Shown here: piece after piece, positions 50,611 through 59,712 of the stretch
Numbering within the stretch: position 1 is the first letter of the stretch
Layout: each line of letters opens with the position of its first letter
NCBI GenBank assembly: GCA_033851265.1
Contig: JAWWOW010000006.1
Coordinates: forward strand, 124,001-188,000
Reading direction: 5' to 3'
DNA from: JAWWOW01 sp033851265
GTDB taxonomy: Bacteria; Actinomycetota; Actinomycetes; JAWWOW01
Length of the DNA stretch: 64,000 nt
Notes under the pieces: model-generated
Database searches by the model: none
Seen by the model: only the letters and a program-made list of their open reading frames with translations
What the model was told of the DNA's origin: nothing
Program-made: the position numbers and the translations under genes

Positions 50611-53600
50611 GTGGGCTCGCGTCACACCGCGTTGCGTCCGCGCGCCCGACGGGGCCGCGGATTCCTCGTTTGCGGCGCTGCTGCGCTGGGTGCGGCCGCT
50701 CTCTTGGCCGGCTCGGGTGCGGCTTCACGTGCGACCGCCACTTCTGGCGAGACGAGTTACCGCGACCAGCTCGTCAGCAATCCGCTGCTGCCGGGGCAAA
50801 GCAGTCGGCACCGCGACGTCGTGCAGAAGGCACCCCTGGACGCGACGATCTACGCCGCCGCCAGCGCCAAGAACATGTTGGACGCCGTCCAGGCCGCAGC
50901 AAAAGTGCCGCTCGCGCCGGGTAGCCGTCGGTGGAAGGAAGTCGGGCCGTTCGGCGTGGACTTCATCCCGGGCATCGCCAACGGCGGGGAGAAGTTCTCG
51001 CGCGTCGCCGGCATCGTCACCTCAATCGCCGTGGACCCGACGGACCCAGACGTCGTCTACTACGGCACGCACGGTGGTCTCTACGTCAGCCGCAACGGTG
51101 GCAAGACGTTCACCAATCTCTCTGACGGCAAGCTGCCTCGCGTCCCGGTGGGTGCAGTCGCGATCGACCCCGCACATCCACAAGACATCTACGTCGGCAC
51201 CGGTGTTGCCTACTACACGATCAGCGACGACGCTACCGGGGTCGGTGTGTTCGTGAGCCATGACGGCGGCAAGACATTCACCCGACCAGAGGCCAACATC
51301 ACGGCGTACGGCGTGCACGCGATCACTATCACCAAGAACACCGTGCTGGTTGGCACGAACACCGGTCTGTACCGCTCGACGAACCGCGGCGCCAGCTTCG
51401 GTCGGGTACATCTGCCGACGAACGCCACGCACACGGGCGACGCTGAGGACCCATTCGGCAACTGGGTCCAGGCGATCGTTGTGCGCCCGGACAAGCCCGA
51501 CCAGATCACCATCGACGTCGGCTGGGGCGGGGGCAAGTACACCGACTCCAGTGGCAACTACCTCGGCCCCGATAACAAGGCGGTCGCGCCGGGCAACGGG
51601 TTATACCGGTCGACGAACCGCGGCGTCAGTTTCACGTTCTTCGACACGCCTGACATCACATTTGGTCAAGACGCCAGCAACGATCCCTACGGTCGGATCA
51701 GCCTCGCCTACGGCACCGCCGCGGGCCAGGAGCAAACACTGTGGGCGCTCGTCAGTGACGCCGGCCGATTCAACGGCCACTCCGCGGCCGAGCTCCCGGA
51801 CAGTCCCGACCCCGTTGGCATCGGACTCGACCCGTTCAAGGACTCCGAGCTCGGCGGTCTCTACCGATCGACGGACGACGGGGCGACATGGAGCCTGCAG
51901 GCAACCTCGAAGTCGCTGTTGTTATCGGTGAACAGCTCGCAGGCACCGCTCGAGGCGCTCGACTACGGGCCAGGCGTGCAGGCGTCGTACAACAGTTGGG
52001 TCGCCACCGACCCGATCGACCCCAACCGCATCTACTTCGGCCTGGAGGAAGCGTTCGAAGGTGAGTACGGCGCAGCGAACCCGACCGGCGTGCCGGTTCC
52101 GATCAACGCCGACTACCTGACGAAGTTCCAGGTCATCCAGCGGTACGCCGACATCTGCGGCTTCTACACAACAGTTGCCGGCAGTCTGTCGACACTCGTC
52201 ACCGGTCAAGGTGGTCCGCCAGCAACCGGCTGCCCGGACCAGACGCCGATCTATGGCGGGACGTCGACCCACCCGGACCAACATGCGGCTGTCGTTGTTA
52301 AGACCGGCTCGAACGCCCTCCGGATGTACAGCGGCAACGACGGTGGCTTCTTCACCCAAGACGCCGGTCTCGAGATCGACTCGGTCTTGGCCACCGGCAA
52401 CGTCCTCGGGTTCAGCCAAGGCAACTGGCGGCATTCCAACACCGTCGCGACCGCGCTGCCGTACAAGGCCAACTTCTGGACCAACGGTCGAATGCTGATC
52501 GCGTTGCAGGACAACGGTGCGGCGTTCTTCAAACCAGGTGACCAGGCGGTTGCGATCTGCGGCGGTGACTCGATGGAGGTGCACCCCGGCCCGACTCCCG
52601 ACAGTTTGTTCTGCACGCACGGCGGCGACATAACCGACTTTGTAACCGGCAACGGGAAACGGACCTTCGGCGTCTCGCCGCTGCTCGATGAGGCTTTCGG
52701 TCTGGCACCGCTCGCTCAGGACCCACTCAATCGCGCGCATCTGCTCGCTGCGGGTCGTGACGTGCAGGAGCTGACGGACCTGAAATTCCGCACCCTCGAC
52801 ATCATCACGTCGGCGCACTGGACGAGAGTCTTCGACGCCGGTGCGAGCAAGGCGAAGAAGTTCCCCGGTTCGAGTTGTCCGCAAGCTCTCGCCGGTCCGT
52901 ATTGCTCGTGGCAAGCCAGCGCTGCTGCGCTCTACGGGCCCCGCGCGTACGTCGCGATCTGTGGCGTCTGCCGGGCAACGGTCGGCGACACATCACGCGT
53001 GCAGGCGGCCGTCGAGACCAACGTGAAGACAGGGTGCAAACCTGTCTACGGCGCCGAGACGTGTTGGCACATCACGAAGAGCAAGGGCCTGCCCAAGCGC
53101 CGCATCGGCGGCGTTGCATTCGACCCGACTGACCCGACGACGGTGTACGTCGGGCTTCAAGACCTGACGTTGATCGGGTACAACCGGGCGGTCCAAGGGA
53201 CCCAACGCGTGATGGTCAGCCACGACAGTGGCGAGACCTTCACGGACATTTCCGGGAACCTGCCACTCACGAACGTGTGGGGCGTCATCGTCCGCGACCA
53301 TCAGCCGATCATCTCCACCGATGTCGGCGTCTTCATTGCTGCCGCCGACAGCAGCAAGTGGATGCGGCTCGGCACGGGGCTACCCGGCGTACGCGCGCAG
53401 GACGTTCGCTCGGACTCGACGGGTCGCTACCTGGTTGCGCCGATGTATGGACGTAGCGCGTGGACCTATGACTTCGGCAAGCGCGCACAGTCAGGTTCCA
53501 ACGTCATCCCGCCGAACCAGCCGGGCACGCTCGCGACGACCGGCGCCAGCCCAACGCTGGGAGCAGTGGGCTTGCTCCTCGTCCTCGTCGGCCTGATCGT

Positions 53601-53625
53601 CAGGCGCCGGCGCCCAGCCGGCTGA
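50611..53625 (+). CDS. Secreted sortilin/BNR-type beta-propeller, LAxTG-anchored
   Basis: 1004 aa from GTG 50611 (AGGAG at 50601). A twin-Arg-like or Sec signal is present (RARRGRGFLVCGAAALGAAA). Repeated VYYGTHGGLYVSRNGGKTFT and GLYRSTNRGASF blocks are BNR/Asp-box propeller blades (sortilin or exo-sialidase-like). The C-terminal anchor is TLATTGASP, a hydrophobic helix and RRRRPAG. LAxTG is recognised by class E sortases. No catalytic residues can be assigned. A large surface protein of unknown ligand. Confidence 0.8.
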   Translation: MGSRHTALRPRARRGRGFLVCGAAALGAAALLAGSGAASRATATSGETSYRDQLVSNPLLPGQSSRHRDVVQKAPLDATIYAAASAKNMLDAVQAAAKVPLAPGSRRWKEVGPFGVDFIPGIANGGEKFSRVAGIVTSIAVDPTDPDVVYYGTHGGLYVSRNGGKTFTNLSDGKLPRVPVGAVAIDPAHPQDIYVGTGVAYYTISDDATGVGVFVSHDGGKTFTRPEANITAYGVHAITITKNTVLVGTNTGLYRSTNRGASFGRVHLPTNATHTGDAEDPFGNWVQAIVVRPDKPDQITIDVGWGGGKYTDSSGNYLGPDNKAVAPGNGLYRSTNRGVSFTFFDTPDITFGQDASNDPYGRISLAYGTAAGQEQTLWALVSDAGRFNGHSAAELPDSPDPVGIGLDPFKDSELGGLYRSTDDGATWSLQATSKSLLLSVNSSQAPLEALDYGPGVQASYNSWVATDPIDPNRIYFGLEEAFEGEYGAANPTGVPVPINADYLTKFQVIQRYADICGFYTTVAGSLSTLVTGQGGPPATGCPDQTPIYGGTSTHPDQHAAVVVKTGSNALRMYSGNDGGFFTQDAGLEIDSVLATGNVLGFSQGNWRHSNTVATALPYKANFWTNGRMLIALQDNGAAFFKPGDQAVAICGGDSMEVHPGPTPDSLFCTHGGDITDFVTGNGKRTFGVSPLLDEAFGLAPLAQDPLNRAHLLAAGRDVQELTDLKFRTLDIITSAHWTRVFDAGASKAKKFPGSSCPQALAGPYCSWQASAAALYGPRAYVAICGVCRATVGDTSRVQAAVETNVKTGCKPVYGAETCWHITKSKGLPKRRIGGVAFDPTDPTTVYVGLQDLTLIGYNRAVQGTQRVMVSHDSGETFTDISGNLPLTNVWGVIVRDHQPIISTDVGVFIAAADSSKWMRLGTGLPGVRAQDVRSDSTGRYLVAPMYGRSAWTYDFGKRAQSGSNVIPPNQPGTLATTGASPTLGAVGLLLVLVGLIVRRRRPAG

Positions 53626-53677
53626 GCGTGCTCGAAATCACGCGTTACCGGGATGGCGAGTTGTCCACGACGCGCTT

Positions 53678-55126
53678 ATGGTCGAGCGCATGCCACGCGC
53701 TGTCGTGGTCGGGGGAAGCCTGGCCGGTCTCACTACTGCCCTAACGCTCTCGCGCGCCGGGTGGAACGTGGATGTGGTCGAGCGCGACCCGCTCCCAGAC
53801 GCGCCCGATGCGCAGAGCGCTTTCGCTCACCACCCCCGCTCCGCGGTGCCGCAGGCGGGCCACAGCCACAACTTCTTCTCCGCGGTGAGCGTGACCCTGC
53901 GGGACCGCACGCCGGACGTGCTCGAACAGTTGCTGGACCACGGTGTGCGGCCGCTGCGGATGCGGGACTTCCCTCCTCCGATGCTGGTGCCGGCGTTGAG
54001 CGGTCCGGGAGATGACGACCTCATCGGTCTTGCGACGCGCCGCTCGACGTACGAATGGGCGTTGCGGCGGATCGTCAGCGCCGAACCGAATGTGCACTTG
54101 CGTGTCGGCGGAGTGGTCGGGCTCGTCGGCGACCACGGTGCCGTGCCTCGCGTCACCGGCGTACAACTGCACGACGGGACAGTGGACGCCGACTTCGTCG
54201 TCGCCGCGACCGGGCGCCGGTTCGACGCTGCCGAATTGGTGGCGGCACTCGGCGGCCGCGCCGTCCCCTTTGAGGCGCACGACTGCGAAGCGACGTACTA
54301 CACCCGCTACTACCGCTTGACGGATCCGGAAGCTCCATTGCCACCGTTGAATCGAGGCGTTGCCTCCGGCGGGCAGTTCCAAGGACACTTCGCGATTGCG
54401 CTTCCGGCCGACCGCGGCATGTTCAGCATCACGATCGTCGTACCGCCCTACGCCAAACCGATGCGCGCACTGCGGACGGAGGCAGCGTTCGACGCGGTGG
54501 TCCGCATCACGCCGATGGTCTCGCAGTGGCTGGAGTCCGGCTTTGCCGAGGCGGTCACCGACGTGCGCGTCATCGCGGGCTTTCGTAACAGCATCCGGCG
54601 CGATCTGATGGACCGCCCGTATGCATTGGGCTTTGCCATGATCGGTGACACGTTCATGCATACCGATCCCACCTTTGCCCGCGGCGTGTGCATGGCGACA
54701 TTAGGTGCGTTCGCCCTCGCCGACGTGCTCGCCGAACACCCTGATCCCGTCGATCGCGAAGCTGCTTGGCGCACGTTGTTGAAGGAGCAGGTCGAAACGC
54801 GGTACGACGACGTGGTCGCGCGCGATGCAGAACGTCACGACTTCTGGACGTCTATCTGGAACGGCGGTCCACCGGTCGCGACAACGTTCGATGGCGACCT
54901 CACCTGGGGCGATGTCAACCGAGCGGCAGGTGTTGATGCGGACGTCTGGCGCGCAGTCACCCGCTACATGCACGTCCTCGACACGTTCGAGGAGGCGATC
55001 GACCAGACAGTGCTCACGCGGGTGCGCGAGCTACGCGACACCAACGCGTTGCCTCCCGTACCGATGGGGCCGAGCCCGGAGGAGCTGTACGCAGCGGTCG
55101 AGCCATCACTTGCCGCGGTCGACTGA
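53678..55126 (+). CDS. FAD-dependent oxidoreductase/monooxygenase
   Basis: 482 aa (ATG 53678; ATG 53690 is also possible). The Rossmann motif is VVVGGSLAGLTTALTLS with acidic end VDVVERDP. The AVPQAGHSH segment and the GD motif region MIGDTFMHTDPTF are typical of group A flavin monooxygenases and epoxidase-like enzymes. The substrate is unknown. It overlaps the convergent GNAT gene by 21 bp. Confidence 0.82.
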   Translation: MVERMPRAVVVGGSLAGLTTALTLSRAGWNVDVVERDPLPDAPDAQSAFAHHPRSAVPQAGHSHNFFSAVSVTLRDRTPDVLEQLLDHGVRPLRMRDFPPPMLVPALSGPGDDDLIGLATRRSTYEWALRRIVSAEPNVHLRVGGVVGLVGDHGAVPRVTGVQLHDGTVDADFVVAATGRRFDAAELVAALGGRAVPFEAHDCEATYYTRYYRLTDPEAPLPPLNRGVASGGQFQGHFAIALPADRGMFSITIVVPPYAKPMRALRTEAAFDAVVRITPMVSQWLESGFAEAVTDVRVIAGFRNSIRRDLMDRPYALGFAMIGDTFMHTDPTFARGVCMATLGAFALADVLAEHPDPVDREAAWRTLLKEQVETRYDDVVARDAERHDFWTSIWNGGPPVATTFDGDLTWGDVNRAAGVDADVWRAVTRYMHVLDTFEEAIDQTVLTRVRELRDTNALPPVPMGPSPEELYAAVEPSLAAVD

Positions 55127-55675
55127 CTGCCACTCCCGGTCGAGGGTCGCGTAGACAATCTCCTCGCCCCACTCACCCTTGAAGATCTCGTTCTCGACGA
55201 AATGCGCCTCGAGACGCATGCCGAGCTTTCGCATGACGGCTGCCGACGCGGCATTGCGCGCGTCCGTCCGTCCGATGACCCGGTGCATTCCGGCCGGACC
55301 GAAGGCGAGATCAAGCACGGCCGCCGCCGCCTCCGTGGCGAACCCTTGGCCGTGCTCGCTGGGATGAAAGACGAAGCCGAACTCAGCCTGTTGGTGTTCG
55401 CGGCTGAGCCAGCGCAAGTTCACGTCGCCGATGAGCCGGCCCGTGTCCATTCGTGCTACAGCAAGAGCGAGGACGTCACCTTCCTCCTTGAGGGTGGTCA
55501 TGGTCAGCCGCTGGCTCAGCACGGTCCGCACCTCATCCCGGCTGCGGACGCCCCAGTAGAGGAAGCGCGTCACCTCGGGCAGCGACTGGATCGCGTGGAG
55601 GTCATCGAGGTCGCCCAGGACAAACGGTCGCAGTATGAGTCGGTTTGTCTCGATCGGGTCAGCGAGCTCGAACAT
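55106..55675 (-). CDS. GNAT acetyltransferase (RimJ/RimL type)
   Basis: 189 aa from ATG 55675; the earlier frame covers a divergent promoter region. It begins with TNRLILRPFVLGDLDDL, the RimJ-like N-terminus. The acetyl-CoA loop is in HPSEHGQGFATEAAAAVL, then GRTDARNAASAAVMRKLGM and EIFKGEWGEEIVYA. It probably acetylates a small molecule or ribosomal protein. Confidence 0.85.
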   Translation of the reverse strand: MFELADPIETNRLILRPFVLGDLDDLHAIQSLPEVTRFLYWGVRSRDEVRTVLSQRLTMTTLKEEGDVLALAVARMDTGRLIGDVNLRWLSREHQQAEFGFVFHPSEHGQGFATEAAAAVLDLAFGPAGMHRVIGRTDARNAASAAVMRKLGMRLEAHFVENEIFKGEWGEEIVYATLDREWQSVDRGK

Positions 55676-55832
55676 GCGGTCATCGTGACAGCCACGCTCG
55701 GCACCGCTGCCTCGGCGTACTAGCTGAAGGAAATGGGCATTGGGCCGTCGAACACCTAGGACAGCGGTCCGCGACCGGGCGGCCGTGACCCGCCCGGGGC
55801 ATCGCTCGTTTACGGGCCACATGGAGAGGTGT

Positions 55833-58421
55833 ATGCGGACCGTTCGCGCTCGACTGCTTGCCGTGGCCGTCTGCGGCGCCGTTATCGCCAGCGCACCTGC
55901 GGCGCTGGGTTCACTCAGCTCGTCACGCTCCACGGCAAACTCCACGACGGCGGTCGACGCGGCAACGCGCGCGGCCGAATCACCGTGGGTGAACCCGGAG
56001 ACCACCCGTGGGGCCGTGCCTGCCGATCGCTACGAGCCAGCCGGTGGGTGCTACGCCGCCAAGTCGCTGTCGACCAGCAGGTACCTCGTCCGTACCGGTA
56101 GCAGTTTCGCGGCGACCGGAACAACACGGTCCGCAGCCGAGCCGTTCCACTTCCAGGCCTTCGATCTCGGCAAGTACCTGTTGTTCGCCAGCAAGCGCGA
56201 CTTCCTTGCCGCCGACCTTCCCGCCGCCGGCGTCAGCGCGACAAGGGCAACCGAGCCCGCCGATGGTTACGTGCGCGGCACGGGCGACGAGACTCTCAAG
56301 CCGATACGCGAGCCCGTGCTCAACGCAACGGGCGCGGCGGCGCGCGTCGCTGACCGCGCGGCCACACCGGCAAAGAGCGCGTTGGGCAGCGACGGTGTCG
56401 TCGCCGCGACGAAACCAAGCGCCGCTGCTGAGTGGGTGCTGCGACGTGCGGCGGGCGGCGGGTTCACCCTGCAACGTCCCGTCGATGACCAGGACGAGGC
56501 CGACCCCGGCCCGCTCGATCCACCGATCGCCGGGACGCTGACCACAGCAGCTGGTGGCCGCCTCGTGATCGCCCCGGGAGCGACAACGGGAGACGGCACG
56601 GCTTTCGCCCTCGAGCTGCGCAGCGGTTGCGCCACCTGGCCGGAGATCAGCACGCAGGTCTCCGGGTCGCCCGCGCGCGGCAGCACGGCGTACGAGGAGA
56701 CCAAGGGCTACTTGGATGGCCACCTGCATGGCATGGCGTTCGAGTTCCTGGGCGGGGAGGCCCATTGCGGCCGGCCGTGGCATCCGTACGGCGTGACCTA
56801 CGCGTTGGTCGACTGCCCCGACCACAAGCCCGGTGGTAACGGCGCGATCCTCGAACAGATCCTCTCCGGCAGCACACCAGGGTCGGGGCACGACACCGTC
56901 GGCTGGCCGACGTTCGGGTACTGGCCGCACTACGACTCGCTGACTCATGAGCAGACGTATTACAAGTGGCTCGAGCGGGCGTGGCGCGGCGGCCTCCGAA
57001 TGTTCACCAACCTGCTCGTCGAGAACGGCGTCCTCTGCGAGATCTACCCGTACAAGCGAAACAGCTGCAACGAGATGGACGGCGTTCGACTGCAGGCAGT
57101 GCGGTTGCACCAGCTCGAGCGCTACATCGACGCGCAGAACGGCGGCCCAGGCAAGGGCTGGCTGCGGATCGTCACCGATCCGTTCCAGGCACGTCGGGTC
57201 GTGAACGCCGGCAAGCTCGCGGTCGTCATGGGTATCGAGGTGTCAGTGCCGTTCGACTGCGGCGAGTACCTCGGGAAGTCACGCTGCTCGGCGGCGGATA
57301 TCGACCGGCGGCTCAATGAGGTGCACGCGCTCGGCGTACGCCAGATGGAGTTGACGAACAAGTTCGACAACGCGCTGACCGGTGTGACAGGTGACGACGG
57401 CACGTTGGGTGTGGCGATCAACACCGGCAACCACTACGAGACCGGTCACTACTGGAAGATGCAGACCTGCAGTGCGCAGTTCATCGCCAACAACCAGACG
57501 GACAAGACGCAGTACAACATCGGCGACGAGACCGGCACCGCCGACCACATCCACCGCGACTCGATTTTCGGCGGCGTGCTTCAGCTGTTCGGTGGCACCG
57601 GTGTCACGCCGGTTTATCCCCCCGCACCTCATTGCAATGCCATCGGACTGAGCGACCTCGGCAAGCACGCGATCTCCGGGCTCATGCAGCGCGGCATGAT
57701 CTTCGACCCCGATCACATGAGTGCCGCAGCTCGGCGTGCCTCGATGGACTACGTCACGGCCGCTGGGTACTCCGGCGTCATCTCGAGTCACAGTTGGGCT
57801 GACGACTCGACGTACCAGCGAATCCTGCAGATCGGTGGCGTGGTCACGCCACACGCGGGCAGCTCGGGCACCTTCGTCGAACAGTGGAAGAAGCTGCGCG
57901 GATGGGCGGACCCGAGGTTCCTCTTCGGTCTTGGCTACGGCTCTGACGTCAACGGCTTCTCCGCCCAAGGAGCACCGCGCAATCCCACCGAAGCGAACGA
58001 CGTCGACTACCCGATCACCGGGCTCGGCGGCGTGAGCATCGCGCGGCAGGTCAGCGGCACGCAAACGTGGGACGTCAACACCGACGGCGTCGACCACTAC
58101 GGCCTCTACCCGGACTGGGTCGAGGACGGCCGGCTGGTCGCGGGCGCGCTCGGCAACCAGTTCACGACGGACATGCGACTGGGAGCCGAGTCCTACCTGC
58201 AGATGTGGGAGCGGGCCGTTGGCATCGGCGGCAACAGTTGCCGGACCGATGTAGCCGACCTGTCGACCAACAAGCTCAACCAGGTCAAGCGTGGAATGAC
58301 GGCGCAGACGGTGCTCGCGCTACTTGGTCAACCGAACCAGCGTCAGGGACACACGTTCAGCTACTGCGCCACAACCGGCATGGCCACGGTGACCTTCGAC
58401 GGCTCGGGGCGCGTCGCATAG
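55833..58421 (+). CDS. Secreted amidohydrolase-like protein with BamE-like tail
   Basis: 862 aa from ATG 55833 (GGAGAGGT upstream). A signal peptide (RLLAVAVCGAVIASAPAALG) is followed by a beta-trefoil-like stretch (about 60-270), then an amidohydrolase-like region: YLDGHLHGMAFEFLGG (HxH), VMGIEVSVPFDCG, FDPDHMSAAARR and GVISSHSW. These residues suggest a metal site, akin to membrane dipeptidase (M19). The last 50 aa (KRGMTAQTVLALLGQPNQRQ) are SmpA/BamE-like. The pairing is unusual. Substrate unknown. Confidence 0.65.
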   Translation: MRTVRARLLAVAVCGAVIASAPAALGSLSSSRSTANSTTAVDAATRAAESPWVNPETTRGAVPADRYEPAGGCYAAKSLSTSRYLVRTGSSFAATGTTRSAAEPFHFQAFDLGKYLLFASKRDFLAADLPAAGVSATRATEPADGYVRGTGDETLKPIREPVLNATGAAARVADRAATPAKSALGSDGVVAATKPSAAAEWVLRRAAGGGFTLQRPVDDQDEADPGPLDPPIAGTLTTAAGGRLVIAPGATTGDGTAFALELRSGCATWPEISTQVSGSPARGSTAYEETKGYLDGHLHGMAFEFLGGEAHCGRPWHPYGVTYALVDCPDHKPGGNGAILEQILSGSTPGSGHDTVGWPTFGYWPHYDSLTHEQTYYKWLERAWRGGLRMFTNLLVENGVLCEIYPYKRNSCNEMDGVRLQAVRLHQLERYIDAQNGGPGKGWLRIVTDPFQARRVVNAGKLAVVMGIEVSVPFDCGEYLGKSRCSAADIDRRLNEVHALGVRQMELTNKFDNALTGVTGDDGTLGVAINTGNHYETGHYWKMQTCSAQFIANNQTDKTQYNIGDETGTADHIHRDSIFGGVLQLFGGTGVTPVYPPAPHCNAIGLSDLGKHAISGLMQRGMIFDPDHMSAAARRASMDYVTAAGYSGVISSHSWADDSTYQRILQIGGVVTPHAGSSGTFVEQWKKLRGWADPRFLFGLGYGSDVNGFSAQGAPRNPTEANDVDYPITGLGGVSIARQVSGTQTWDVNTDGVDHYGLYPDWVEDGRLVAGALGNQFTTDMRLGAESYLQMWERAVGIGGNSCRTDVADLSTNKLNQVKRGMTAQTVLALLGQPNQRQGHTFSYCATTGMATVTFDGSGRVA

Positions 58422-58434
58422 CGTTTGGCTTGCC

Positions 58435-59175
58435 ATGGCCACCGTCCTGATTCCGTTGCCTGACCGCGACTTTGACGTCACCGAGGTCGCTGTTCCGTGG
58501 CACGTGCTCACCGACGCCGGTCATGACGTCGTGTTCGCCACGGAACAGGGCTTGGGTACGCCGCACGCGGATCAACGACTGCTCGACGGCGTGCTCTTCG
58601 GTCGCCTCGGCGCAGCCTCGGAAGCCAAAGATCACTACGAGAAGATGGCGCGCGACGAGGCGTTCCGGTCTCCACTGGCGTGGGCCCAGCTCGATCCCGT
58701 TCACTACGACGCGCTGCTCCTGCCCGGCGGTCACGCACCGGGAATGCGCCAGTACCTCGGATCCACAGGATTGCAGGCGAAGGTCGTCGAGTTCTGGAAC
58801 CTGCAGCGGCCAGTCGCCGCGATCTGTCACGGCGTACTGGTCCTTGCCCGCAGCGTCGACCCCGAGACTGGCCGCAGCGTGTTGGCCGCCGAACGCACGA
58901 CGTGTCTGCCCAAGTACATGGAGCGGTCGGCCTATCTGCTGACGGCGTGGCGGTTGGGTCGCTACTACCGCACGTATCCCGCCTACGTTGAGGAAGAGGT
59001 GCGCGGCGCTCTCGTCGAACCCACGCAGTTCGTGCGCGGTCCGCGCGTCGTCAGCAAGCGGGGAACCGCAACCGATGACAGCCCGGCCTTCACGGTCCGA
59101 TCCGGCAGATACCTGAGCGCCCGGTGGCCTGGCGACGCTTATCTGTTCGCACGTCAGTTGACCGAACTCCTCTGA
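58435..59175 (+). CDS. DJ-1/PfpI-family protein (glutamine-amidotransferase-like)
   Basis: 246 aa. The fold pattern is VLIPLPDRDFDVTEVAVPW, LLLPGGHAPGMRQYLGS and the nucleophile elbow VAAICHGVLVLARS (Cys). It is longer than the usual 180-220 aa owing to an insertion (residues about 45-85). Possible glyoxalase, peptidase or chaperone role; not assignable. It starts 13 bp after the preceding gene. Confidence 0.85.
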   Translation: MATVLIPLPDRDFDVTEVAVPWHVLTDAGHDVVFATEQGLGTPHADQRLLDGVLFGRLGAASEAKDHYEKMARDEAFRSPLAWAQLDPVHYDALLLPGGHAPGMRQYLGSTGLQAKVVEFWNLQRPVAAICHGVLVLARSVDPETGRSVLAAERTTCLPKYMERSAYLLTAWRLGRYYRTYPAYVEEEVRGALVEPTQFVRGPRVVSKRGTATDDSPAFTVRSGRYLSARWPGDAYLFARQLTELL

Positions 59176-59260
59176 CCCCGATCGACCAAAACAAAGACCT
59201 CCGGTGGCGGAAGCTGCCTTTCGACAACTCCACACACCGGAGGTCCTCGTTCGACCGGGG
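59176..59260. terminator. Bidirectional terminator-like inverted repeat
   Basis: Inner arms GACCTCCGGTG (59196-59206) and CACCGGAGGTC (59235-59245) match perfectly. Outer arms CCCCGATCGA/TCGACCGGGG match with one mismatch. It lies between convergent genes, right after the PfpI stop. Confidence 0.6.
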
Positions 59261-59292
59261 CGCGTTACCCGTTGCTGGGCCATGGCGGGCGG

Positions 59293-59616
59293 CTAGGCGG
59301 TTGCGAGCCTCTGCACCTGGCCGTGGCGACGCACGGAGTGGACCAGCTCGGTGAGCGCCACGCCGAGCGCGATTGCACCGGCGGCGATCAGCAGAACCGA
59401 CCACATGGCGAATCCTGACGAGCTGTGCGTGACGATCGTCGTACTCGACCCCGCCGCTTGACCCGAACCCGTGGGGTCAGGCTTGGGAACCTGCGCCAGC
59501 GCAACCGTGGCGTTGCACATGAGTGCAAGGACTGCCCCGGTGAACACGCTGAAGAGACTTGCCACCCGAGAGATGCGGATCCCGGACAGTCCGTGCTTGG
59601 CCTGGTTTGCGTTCAT
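59293..59616 (-). CDS. Small secreted/membrane protein
   Basis: 107 aa from ATG 59616 (AGAAGGG upstream). A hydrophobic N-terminal segment (ASLFSVFTGAVLALMCNATV) ends in ALAQ, a probable signal-peptidase site. A short Pro/Ser/Thr linker leads to a second membrane helix (MWSVLLIAAGAIALGVAL) and a basic end. Function unknown. It is downstream of the large LuxR regulator. Confidence 0.6.
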   Translation of the reverse strand: MNANQAKHGLSGIRISRVASLFSVFTGAVLALMCNATVALAQVPKPDPTGSGQAAGSSTTIVTHSSSGFAMWSVLLIAAGAIALGVALTELVHSVRRHGQVQRLATA

Positions 59617-59712
59617 TGCCTTGCCCTTCTCTTGTCGTTGGCTGGTGACGACGAAATTAGGGCGAGCAGGGAAGCACCGAATCGGCATCAACTACCCACA
59701 TTGGCTGCGGGG

